Below, piece after piece: positions 57,194 through 64,000 of a stretch of DNA of 64,000 bases. The position numbers and the translations under genes were made by a program. Where the stretch lies: assembly GCF_016482685.1 (NCBI RefSeq), contig NZ_JACYHF010000021.1, positions 41,681 to 105,680 on the forward strand, given 5' to 3'. Under the pieces are notes generated by a model. The model searched no databases. It saw only the letters and a list, made by a program, of their open reading frames with translations, and was not told where the DNA came from. Numbering within the stretch: position 1 is the stretch's first letter; every line of letters begins with the position of its first letter. Source of the DNA: Streptomyces sp. DSM 110735. GTDB lineage: Bacteria; Actinomycetota; Actinomycetes; Streptomycetales; Streptomycetaceae.

Positions 57194-58741
57194 ATGAACG
57201 GTCTCGACTGGGCCGTACTGATCGGCTACTTCGGCGTGATGGTGGCCATCGGCGTCTGGTCGCACCGGCGCGTGGACGACGTGGGCGACTTCTTCACCGC
57301 GGGCGGGCGGATGCCCTGGTGGCTGTCCGGCATCTCCCACCACATGTCGGGCTACAGCGCCGTGATGTTCACCGGCTACGCGGGCATCGCCTACGTCTAC
57401 GGCGTCACCTCCTACGTCACCTGGGCGCTGCCCATCGCGCTCGGCATCGCCATCGGCTCCCGGCTCTTCGCGCCCCGCGTCAACCGCCTGCGCTCCCGGC
57501 TGCGCGTCGCCTCCCCCCTCGAGTACCTGAAGAACCGCTACGACCTGCGCACCCAGCAGGCACTCGCCTGGTCCGGGATGCTGCTGAAGATCGTGGACGT
57601 GGGCGCCAAGTGGGCCGCCATCGCCACCCTGCTCTCGGTGTTCACCGGACTCTCCCTGAACCAGGGCATCCTCATCACCGGCGCGATCACCGCCGTCTAC
57701 TGCACCATCGGCGGTCTGTGGGCGGACGCGCTCACCGAACTCGGCCAGTTCGTCATCCAGTTGCTCGCCGGGATCGCGATGCTCGTCGCCGTCGCCGTGA
57801 AGCTGGGCGACCGGCACATCGGTCTCCTCGACGCCTGGGACCAGCCCGCCCTGCACGACCACACCCAGCCCCTCGCGGGTCCCTACGGCACCGTCTTCCT
57901 GCTGGCGTTCCTGTTCATCAAGCTGTTCGAGTACAACGGCGGCATGCTCAACCAGGCTCAGCGCTACATGGCCACCGCCTCCGCCCGCGAGGCAGAGCGC
58001 TCCGCCCGGCTCTCCGCGCTGCTGTGGCTGGTGTGGCCCCTGGTGCTGTTCCTGCCGATGTGGCTCGCCCCGCTCCTGGTGACGGCGAAGAAGCCCGACG
58101 GCTCCGACTCCTACGCCCTGATGACCGAACAGCTCCTGCCGCACGGTCTGCTGGGGCTCGTGGTCGTCGGCTTCTTCTCCCACACCATGGCCATGTGCTC
58201 CTCCGACGCCAATGCCGTCGCCGCCGTCTTCACCCAGGACGTGGTGCCCGTGCTGTGGCGGCGGGCGCGGGACTGGGGCGAGCGCGTGGGACTCCTCGCG
58301 GCGCGGGTGACCACCGTCGTCTTCCTCGCCCTGTCGATGGCGGTCGCCACCCAGGTCGACTCGCCCGCCCTGAAGGACATCATCACCGTCGTCATCAAGT
58401 GGGTCGCCGGGCTCATGGGTCCCATCGCCATCCCGATGATGCTGGGTCTGCTGCGCCCCTTCCGCCGCTCGGGTCCGACCGCCGCGCTCACGAGCTGGGC
58501 CGCCGGACTGCTCGCCTTCTGGCTGGTCAACTACCCGATCAGCTGGCACGTCCAGGGCGGCGTCCCGCTCCAGTACCAGGTCTCGGTGCCGCTCGCCGTC
58601 TCCCTGGTCCTCTACGTCGTCATCGGTCTGATCAAGCCCGAGGACACCCCCGAGCGCCTCGCGGTCATCGAGCGGATCAACACCGACGGCGACGGCGCGG
58701 CGGCTGCCGTACCCGCCCCGGCGGCTCGGGCGCGCGGATAG
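57194..58741 (+). CDS. Sodium:solute symporter (SSF family)
   Basis: A 515-residue protein with about 13 transmembrane helices. The N-terminal SSF signature region reads GDFFTAGGRMPWWLSGISHH and the mid-protein segment KLFEYNGGMLNQAQRYMATAS fits the Na+-site helices of sugar or nucleoside-type transporters. The ATG follows GGAGG. The C-terminal tail is Ala-rich and cytoplasmic. Substrate unknown; it converges with the ADP-ribosylglycohydrolase-like gene. Confidence 0.88.
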   Translation: MNGLDWAVLIGYFGVMVAIGVWSHRRVDDVGDFFTAGGRMPWWLSGISHHMSGYSAVMFTGYAGIAYVYGVTSYVTWALPIALGIAIGSRLFAPRVNRLRSRLRVASPLEYLKNRYDLRTQQALAWSGMLLKIVDVGAKWAAIATLLSVFTGLSLNQGILITGAITAVYCTIGGLWADALTELGQFVIQLLAGIAMLVAVAVKLGDRHIGLLDAWDQPALHDHTQPLAGPYGTVFLLAFLFIKLFEYNGGMLNQAQRYMATASAREAERSARLSALLWLVWPLVLFLPMWLAPLLVTAKKPDGSDSYALMTEQLLPHGLLGLVVVGFFSHTMAMCSSDANAVAAVFTQDVVPVLWRRARDWGERVGLLAARVTTVVFLALSMAVATQVDSPALKDIITVVIKWVAGLMGPIAIPMMLGLLRPFRRSGPTAALTSWAAGLLAFWLVNYPISWHVQGGVPLQYQVSVPLAVSLVLYVVIGLIKPEDTPERLAVIERINTDGDGAAAAVPAPAARARG

Positions 58742-58768
58742 CCGGGCGGACGGCCGGCGCGCGGAAGC

Positions 58769-59884
58769 TCAGGCGCGCGGATAGCGCGCCAGCCAGCCCG
58801 GTGCCGAACCCGCCGGGCTGTGCAGCGCCGGACCCTGGGTCATCTCCATGGCGAAGTCGTCCGCCAGCTCCAGGATCGTGGGACGACCCTCCAGCTCGGC
58901 GAGCCACGCCGGGGGCAGCGCCGTCTCGCCGTGCAGGGCGCCGAGCAGACCCCCGGTGAGGGCTCCGGCGGCGGCGGAGGGACCGGACTGGTTCACCGCC
59001 AGACACAGACCGAGGCGTACGTCGTCCGCCGCCAGCGCGCAGTAGACGGCCGCCGCGAGCAGCCCGTCCGCCGTGCCGTCCCCGGCCAGCTCCTCCACCC
59101 GCACCGGGTTCGGCGGGCCGAGGCGCACCGCGTTCACCGCGTGCTGGAGCGCCTCCACGACCGCCTGATGACCCGGGCGCGCCGACAGCAGCGCCACCGT
59201 GCCCCACACCGCCGCGTCCAGGTCCTCGCCGCGCGCGAGGGCGTGCACGATCACGGCGTACGCCCCCGCCGCCAGACACGCGACCGGGTGCCCGTGGGTC
59301 TGCGCCGCGCACTCCACGGACAACTGCGCCACCAACTGCGGCTCCCAGCCCACCAGGAGCCCGAAGGGACCCGAGCGCGCCACCGCCTCGGGACCCAGCT
59401 CACCGGGGTTCTTCGGCCGCTCCAGGGTGCCCATCACCTCGTCGCCCAGCCCGCTCAGCAGCGACCTCGGCGGCTCCCTGCGGGCGTACAGCCACTCCTC
59501 GCGAGCCAGCCAGCCGTCCTCCCTGCGCCGCTCGTCGGGACCCCAGTCCCGCTGGGTCGCCCGCCAGCGCAGGTACGCCCGGTGCAGATCGGTCGGCGGA
59601 TGCCAGGCACCGGTGTCCCGGCGGACCTGCGCGCGGATCAGACCGTCCACCGTGAACAGGGTGAGCTGGGTGTGATGGGTGACCGCGCCGCGCCGCCCGT
59701 GCGCGAAACCCAGGTCGAGCACGCCCTCCGCACCGTACGCCGAGCGGATCTCGTCGAGACCGAGCACGTCCACGGGCGCGCCGAGGGTGTCCCCGAGCGC
59801 GATGCCCAGCAGGGTGCCGCGCACCCGGCTGCGGAAGTCCTGCTGCTCGGTGCGACCCCAGACGGCGCCGCTCGTCGCACCCAT
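58769..59884 (-). CDS. ADP-ribosylglycohydrolase-fold protein with lost metal ligands
   Basis: A 371-residue ARH/DraG-fold protein with GIALGDTLGAPV (Asp32) and the typical C-terminal GALTGGLLGALHGETALPPAW. The first metal motif, normally T-D-D-T, reads T-H-H-T with His70 and His71 (VTHHTQLTLFTVDGLI). The second, normally G-D-S-D-S, reads G-P-S-A-A at 301-305. Magnesium-dependent hydrolysis as known for the family is therefore unlikely; it may bind ADP-ribosylated or nucleoside ligands. ATG at 59884 has GAGGGG upstream. Confidence 0.85.
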   Translation of the reverse strand: MGATSGAVWGRTEQQDFRSRVRGTLLGIALGDTLGAPVDVLGLDEIRSAYGAEGVLDLGFAHGRRGAVTHHTQLTLFTVDGLIRAQVRRDTGAWHPPTDLHRAYLRWRATQRDWGPDERRREDGWLAREEWLYARREPPRSLLSGLGDEVMGTLERPKNPGELGPEAVARSGPFGLLVGWEPQLVAQLSVECAAQTHGHPVACLAAGAYAVIVHALARGEDLDAAVWGTVALLSARPGHQAVVEALQHAVNAVRLGPPNPVRVEELAGDGTADGLLAAAVYCALAADDVRLGLCLAVNQSGPSAAAGALTGGLLGALHGETALPPAWLAELEGRPTILELADDFAMEMTQGPALHSPAGSAPGWLARYPRA

Positions 59885-59926
59885 GCAGACCCCCTCACGG
59901 CACCTCGCGTCCGGCCGACGGGCAGC

Positions 59927-59955
59927 ACTGTAATGGACCGCGAACGGTCCGATCA
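59927..59955 (-). promoter_or_regulatory. Promoter of the ADP-ribosylglycohydrolase-like gene
   Basis: On the minus strand TGATCG (59955-59950) and TACAGT (59932-59927) are 17 bp apart and give a 36-nt leader. A perfect inverted repeat GGACCG-CGAA-CGGTCC (59935-59950) fills the spacer and looks like an operator. Confidence 0.5.
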
Positions 59956-59994
59956 GCCGCGCAAACCGACCTCGCGAGACCAATCCCGGTCAGG

Positions 59995-60040
59995 TGTGAA
60001 CGCTTTGCTCACGTGTTCACAGGTGTGAGCCACTGTGAAC
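59995..60040. promoter_or_regulatory. Three alternating TGTGAAC half-sites
   Basis: TGTGAAC (59995-60001), GTTCACA (60015-60021) and TGTGAAC (60034-60040) are spaced 20 and 19 bp centre to centre. The last two form a perfect inverted repeat with a 12-bp spacer. The motif is shared with 57050-57065. Confidence 0.5.
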
Positions 60041-60058
60041 GGAGGTAACGGCCGGATC

Positions 60059-62032
60059 TCACCCCTTGGCGTCCTTCAGTTCCTGCGGACACGGCGTCCC
60101 GCGCGGCAACTGGTACGGCGCCGCCAGGTGGTACGTCCCCGCGCGCGGCGCCAGCAGCACCGTCCAGGCGTCGCCCTCCGCGTCCTGCGGGGTCTCCGCC
60201 AGACAGCCGCTGACGTTGACGTACGTCTTCGGCACACCGTCCGCCCGCTCCTTGGACGCCTCCGTCTCCTGCGGCGGCTTGAGCGGCTTGCCGTGCTCGT
60301 CCACCACGCTCAGCCACGGCGAGTACGGAATGCGGATCAGGACGCGTCCCGCCCGGCTCACCTTCAGGGTCATCTCGCCCTGCTCGGCGCGCAGCACCAC
60401 CGCGTTCGGCTCGGCCAGCGGCACCGGGTCCGTGACCCGGAACAACTGCCAGTCCGCGTTCCCCCACACCTGCTTCAGATACGGCATCCCGCGCAGCACC
60501 AGCTCCCGCTCGCGCTCCCCGCCGTCGCCGTCCGGGTCGTCCGCCTTCGGCAGCACCACGTAGTGCACGGCCCAGCGCTGCAGCCACTCGTGGTAGTTCG
60601 CCGAGTTGAGGGTGTCGTCGTAGAAGAGCGGGTTGCGCTCCATGTCCGCCTGGCGGTTCCAGCCGCGCGCCAGGTTCACGTACGGCGCGAGCGCGGACGC
60701 CTCGCGGTGCGAGCGCGCCGGGACCACCTCCACCCGCCCCTTCTCCGCGCCCACCTGCTGGAGTTCGTTCACCAGCGGCGCCAGCTCACGCGCCCAGGAC
60801 GCCGCCGGGGTCGTGTGGATCACGTCGTCCACCGACTTGAACCCGATCCAGCCCACGAACCCGGCGATGGCCAGCACCAGCGCGTACCACTTGTGCGTGC
60901 GCGGCACCGCGAACGGCAGCGCCGCCACCAGCGCCGTGCCCGCGAACAGCATCGGAAGACGCGAGATGTTCGTGCCGATCTGCGAGCTGATCAGCCACAC
61001 CAGCACCACGGCCACGCTGTAGACCCCGGCCGTCAGCCGCACCGTCACCCACTGGCGCGGCACCAGCGCCAGACACAGCAGCCCGTACAGCAGCGGCATG
61101 ATCACCGAGCCGAACGTCATCGGCTGGGTGCCGGAGAACGGGAACAGCCACGCGGAGAGCGCCACCACCGCCGCCGGGGCGAGCCCCAGCGCCCACGCGC
61201 CCGGACGCCGCTTCTGGAGGAACAGCGCGACCGCCACCAGACCCACGAACAGCCCCGCCACCGGCGAGGACATCGTCGCGAGCGCGGCCAGCGGCGCGGC
61301 GGCCAGCGCCTTCGCCCAGCGCTTGTAGCGCCCCTCGTAGGGCCAGTAGAGCAGCACCGCGACCGCGCCGATCCCGAACAGCGCGGCAAGTCCGTACGCC
61401 ACCCAGCCGGAGACCGCCCCGGCGAGCAGCGCGAACACCCCGGCGAGCAGCGCCAGCGGGGCTGCCGCCAGCGCCTTCGCCCAGCTCGCGTACCTGCCCT
61501 GGTACGGCCAGCAGAACACCGCCGCGACCGCCCCGAGCGCGAACATCGTGCCGAGCCCGAACGTCACCCGGCCCGAGGCGGCGTTGCCCATCAGCGCGAA
61601 CACCCCGGCCAGCGCGGGCCACAGCGGCTCGCGCACCGCCCGCCCGCGCACCAGGATCAGCGTCAGCAGCCCGGCGGAGAACGTCCCCGCGATCATCATC
61701 GTCGTGCGCACGCCGAGCACGGACATCAGATACGGCGACAGCACGCTGTACGACACCGGGTGCATCCCGCCGTACCAGGCGAGGTTGTACGCCGAGTCGG
61801 GGTGCCGGCCGACGAACTCCGCCCAGGCGTCCTGCGCCGCGAGGTCGCCGCCGCTGTTGGCGGACGTGAAGAACCAGATCACGTGCAGCACGGCGGCGAG
61901 GGCGGTGATGAACAGGACGGGGTGCTCGCGTGGCCAACGGCGCCAGGCGGGCGGGGTGTCGGCGTCCGCGCGGTCGGGGCTCAGGGTCCGCCCGGCGGTA
62001 CCCGTGACGTCCGTACCGGGCTCAGGGCTCAT
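60059..62032 (-). CDS. Polytopic membrane protein with C-terminal extracytoplasmic domain
   Basis: A 657-residue protein with about 12 membrane helices (residues ~37-410) followed by a ~245-residue soluble domain with aromatic and acidic residues and two Cys near the end. The architecture (long first loop with GGDLAAQDAWAEFVGRHPDS, helices, large outer domain) resembles GT-C glycosyltransferase-like proteins, but no catalytic motif is certain. ATG at 62032 has GGAGG upstream. A 55-residue segment is tandemly duplicated. It is the gene upstream of the ADP-ribosylglycohydrolase-like gene. Confidence 0.75.
   Translation of the reverse strand: MSPEPGTDVTGTAGRTLSPDRADADTPPAWRRWPREHPVLFITALAAVLHVIWFFTSANSGGDLAAQDAWAEFVGRHPDSAYNLAWYGGMHPVSYSVLSPYLMSVLGVRTTMMIAGTFSAGLLTLILVRGRAVREPLWPALAGVFALMGNAASGRVTFGLGTMFALGAVAAVFCWPYQGRYASWAKALAAAPLALLAGVFALLAGAVSGWVAYGLAALFGIGAVAVLLYWPYEGRYKRWAKALAAAPLAALATMSSPVAGLFVGLVAVALFLQKRRPGAWALGLAPAAVVALSAWLFPFSGTQPMTFGSVIMPLLYGLLCLALVPRQWVTVRLTAGVYSVAVVLVWLISSQIGTNISRLPMLFAGTALVAALPFAVPRTHKWYALVLAIAGFVGWIGFKSVDDVIHTTPAASWARELAPLVNELQQVGAEKGRVEVVPARSHREASALAPYVNLARGWNRQADMERNPLFYDDTLNSANYHEWLQRWAVHYVVLPKADDPDGDGGERERELVLRGMPYLKQVWGNADWQLFRVTDPVPLAEPNAVVLRAEQGEMTLKVSRAGRVLIRIPYSPWLSVVDEHGKPLKPPQETEASKERADGVPKTYVNVSGCLAETPQDAEGDAWTVLLAPRAGTYHLAAPYQLPRGTPCPQELKDAKG
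61283..61612 (-). repeat. In-frame tandem duplication of a 55-codon unit
   Basis: Codons 141-195 (LAGVFALMGNAASG ... WPYQGRYASWAKALAAAPL) and 196-250 (LAGVFALLAGAVSG ... WPYEGRYKRWAKALAAAPL) are consecutive copies of a two-helix hairpin. Each unit is 165 bp (61448-61612 and 61283-61447), already diverged by scattered substitutions. Confidence 0.85.
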
Positions 62033-62280
62033 GCGACCTCCGCCCTCGGTGTGGTCGGCGCGTGTCGGCTCGGCTGTGGCCACCTGAAGGCACTCCCCGT
62101 GTCCCGTCTGCTGTTCCCGGCCACCTGTCCCGTACGTGCTCCCGGCCGGTCCTCGTCCCGCTGCGGCCCTGTCCCGTGACCGGTGACCTGCCCCGTTTCG
62201 TGACGCTAGCACGCACCCCGCCGCACGGCTCCCGGGCGGGGAACACATGCGGCGGGGTGCGACGGGTGCGGGTGCCGGGG

Positions 62281-64000
62281 TCAGCCCAGGCGCGTCAGCT
62301 TGCTGCCGAGACCGGGCTCCGCGAGGTCGTCACGCAGTGCGACGGGCACCTGGACGGCACCGGTCGAACCGTCACCGACGGTCAGGGAACCGACCTTCGT
62401 CCCCGCCTTCGCGGTGTGCGGGACCGGACCGCCGGTGAAGGAGAGCTTCACCTTCAGACCCGCCCAGCCGGTCGCCTTCACGTCCTCGGTCACCTCGACG
62501 GGCGTCCGTCCGCCGAGACCGTCGTCCACGTACCCGACGACCGTGCCCTTCTTCAGGACCGTCGCCGACTTCAGGGCGCCCTGCGCGGCCCGGATCAGCT
62601 TGTCGCTGTGGTCCAGGGCGGCGCTCAGGATGGTGTTCTCCGGACCGCCCGCGGGCTGCCGCATCACCGCGCCGATGATCATCCGGGTCTCGCCGTCCAC
62701 GTCCTGCTTCGCGGCGAACACCAGGTTGCCGAGGGCGGAGGTGGTGGTGCCGGTCTTGATGCCGACGACGTTGTTGTGCCCGACGAGCTGGTTCCAGTTC
62801 GAGTGGTACGTGCCCTTGTAGTCGGTGTACGACATCATCGCCGCGACCTCGCGGAAGGCGGGGTACGTCATCGCCGCCTTCGCCAGCTTCACCTGGTCCC
62901 GCGCGGTGCTGACCGTGGAGTCGGTCAGACCGGAGGGGTCGGTGTACTTGGTGTTGCTCATGCCCAGACGCTTGGCGGTCGTGTTCATCTTCGCGACGAA
63001 CGCGTCCACCGAACCGGCGTCCCAGCGGGCGAGCAGACGGGCGATGTTGTTCGCGGACGCCAGCAGGATGTCCTGGAGCGCCTCGCGCTGGGTGATCCGG
63101 TCACCGGCGGTGACGTCCACCGTCGACTCCTGGCCCGCCTTCGACTGCGACTCCGCCGTCTTGTCGATCTTGATCTTCGGACCGGCGGCGCCGCTCTTGA
63201 GCGGGTGGTCGTGCAGGATCAGATACGCGGTCATCACCTTGGCGACGCTCGCGGTCGGCACGGGCTTGTCCGAGCCGGAGGAGCCGAACGTGCCGACGCC
63301 CTGAACATCCAGCGCGGCCTGTCCCTCCGCGGGCCACGGGATCTGGACCTTCCCGCCCTCGAAGGTGTAGCTGTCCTTCGCGGTCAGGTCCAGCGTGGGC
63401 GCGGGCAGCGGGCGCAGCGCCTGTACGACGCCCAGGATCACCACCAGCAGCAGCACCAGCGGCGTCCAGATCTTGACCCTGCGCACCAGCGTCCGCACCG
63501 GGGTCTCCGGCGGGGGCGGGGTGTTCGTCAGCTCCGCCAGCAGGTCCAGCGGCGGCTTCGGCGGCAACGGCTGCTGCGTCGTCCGCTCCGGCCCGACCTG
63601 CGGCACGGTCCGCGTCTCTTCCGCCGGGGCGGTCCTTATGTCCCCCTTGAGCGCGACAAACCGACTGGTCTTCTCAGCCTCCTTCTCCTTCCCCCCGACC
63701 TTCAGCATGGTCGTCGGCTGATCAACCTCCTTCGGCGCGCGGAGGGTGGTGGTCGGCTGATCCTTGGGGGGCTGCGGTTGCTTGGGGGAGCGGAGGGTGG
63801 TGGTGGGCTGGTCTGTCGGGGTCGCCTTGTCGCCGGGGGCGGGGATGAGCTTGCCGCCGGGCTTGTCGGCCGGTCCCTGCTTGGGGGCGGGGGAAGACTT
63901 ACGGTCGGAGCTGTCGGCGGAGGCGGACTTCTCGTCGTCCCTGTCCGAGGGGGCGGCGTCGCCCTCGACCTTGTCGGTGGGGCTGGGCTTGGTGCCGGAG
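62281..64000 (-). CDS. D-alanyl-D-alanine carboxypeptidase, 5' partial
   Basis: A penicillin-binding carboxypeptidase that trims peptidoglycan pentapeptides. The catalytic domain has the S-x-x-K in ASVAKVMTAYL, the S-x-N in LASANNIA and KTG in VGIKTGTTT. A single membrane helix (TPLVLLLVVILGVVQAL) precedes it. The N-terminal cytoplasmic region is Pro/Lys/Asp-rich, with QPTTTLR-type repeats, and is open to the window edge, so the start is missing; an ATG at 63708 lies inside this region and is not the true start. In S. coelicolor a long enzyme of this build lies at the corresponding place. Confidence 0.9.
   Translation of the reverse strand, partial: SGTKPSPTDKVEGDAAPSDRDDEKSASADSSDRKSSPAPKQGPADKPGGKLIPAPGDKATPTDQPTTTLRSPKQPQPPKDQPTTTLRAPKEVDQPTTMLKVGGKEKEAEKTSRFVALKGDIRTAPAEETRTVPQVGPERTTQQPLPPKPPLDLLAELTNTPPPPETPVRTLVRRVKIWTPLVLLLVVILGVVQALRPLPAPTLDLTAKDSYTFEGGKVQIPWPAEGQAALDVQGVGTFGSSGSDKPVPTASVAKVMTAYLILHDHPLKSGAAGPKIKIDKTAESQSKAGQESTVDVTAGDRITQREALQDILLASANNIARLLARWDAGSVDAFVAKMNTTAKRLGMSNTKYTDPSGLTDSTVSTARDQVKLAKAAMTYPAFREVAAMMSYTDYKGTYHSNWNQLVGHNNVVGIKTGTTTSALGNLVFAAKQDVDGETRMIIGAVMRQPAGGPENTILSAALDHSDKLIRAAQGALKSATVLKKGTVVGYVDDGLGGRTPVEVTEDVKATGWAGLKVKLSFTGGPVPHTAKAGTKVGSLTVGDGSTGAVQVPVALRDDLAEPGLGSKLTRLG

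Noticed and set aside
1..64000. tRNA, rRNA, CRISPR arrays, insertion sequences, prophage or attachment sites
   Set aside because: None was seen by reading: no transposase or integrase product, no regularly spaced 25-40-nt repeats, and no cloverleaf was recognised. A dedicated scan (tRNAscan-type, IS search) would be needed for certainty.

Overview
The window is chromosomal DNA of a Streptomyces. Evidence is the very high GC content with strong G/C third-position bias, many leaderless genes with TANNNT -10 boxes, and gene content and order that follow the S. coelicolor stretch holding the 4-coumarate:CoA ligase gene, dmdR1, purU, afsK, afsS, afsR and fbiC. No rRNA or tRNA gene, CRISPR array, insertion sequence or prophage was found. 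Both ends cut a gene: a biotin-dependent carboxylase subunit on the left and a D,D-carboxypeptidase on the right.

Layout. 0-5.3 kb: an acyl-CoA catabolic operon (carboxylase subunit, acyl-CoA dehydrogenase, acyl/aryl-CoA ligase, enoyl-CoA hydratase, TetR). 5.3-11.2 kb: a leaderless leader peptide under a Crp-like site, a 2-oxoglutarate/Fe(II)-type oxygenase, a citrate synthase-like gene divergent from pdxH, a candidate small RNA, a PAS sensor and a SIS protein. 11.5-19.9 kb: the iron repressor DmdR1, an alpha/beta-hydrolase lacking its serine, an ABC exporter, a prim-pol-like protein, an NsdA-like regulator and a membrane protein with TQYIPP repeats. 20-27 kb: a lone amino-acid-type binding lipoprotein, purU, an ECF sigma/anti-sigma pair (zinc anti-sigma fused to an MDMPI domain), a STAS antagonist and an ATP-binding anti-sigma-like protein. 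27.8-34.1 kb: small leaderless genes (VOC, GlxA regulator, MFS, flavin monooxygenase, PNPOx, TetR). 34.3-43.7 kb: the afsK-afsS-afsR antibiotic regulatory locus, here carrying a two-component system and a membrane EEP phosphatase. 44-47.2 kb: fbiC (F420 deazaflavin precursor) and a degenerate L,D-transpeptidase-like protein. 47.2-50.5 kb: an accessory patch with an ATP-binding/XRE/DUF397 module, a zinc ribbon and a cluster of broken genes. 50.6-57 kb: small enzymes, a LysE exporter, two MarR-type genes, DUF2165, MFS and LysR. 57.2-64 kb: a Na+/solute symporter, a degenerate ADP-ribosylglycohydrolase, a polytopic membrane protein with an internal tandem duplication, and a D-Ala-D-Ala carboxypeptidase.

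How the genes work together. The best understood circuit is AfsK (Ser/Thr kinase) phosphorylating AfsR (SARP ATPase), which activates afsS through heptamer repeats visible at 40680-40697. DmdR1 ties iron supply to siderophore and antibiotic control. The sigma/anti-sigma/STAS/ATPase genes at 23-27 kb look like partner-switching and ECF regulation. Much of the rest is core-chromosome housekeeping with lineage-specific insertions.

Most unusual items: a leader peptide whose start coincides with the predicted +1 and lies 41.5 bp from a perfect Crp palindrome; a candidate small RNA with a near-perfect anti-anti-SD sequence; a 10-copy pentanucleotide microsatellite in a divergent promoter; three enzymes with lost catalytic residues; an internally deleted LysE copy next to a start-less gene fragment; and a 55-residue duplication of a transmembrane hairpin.
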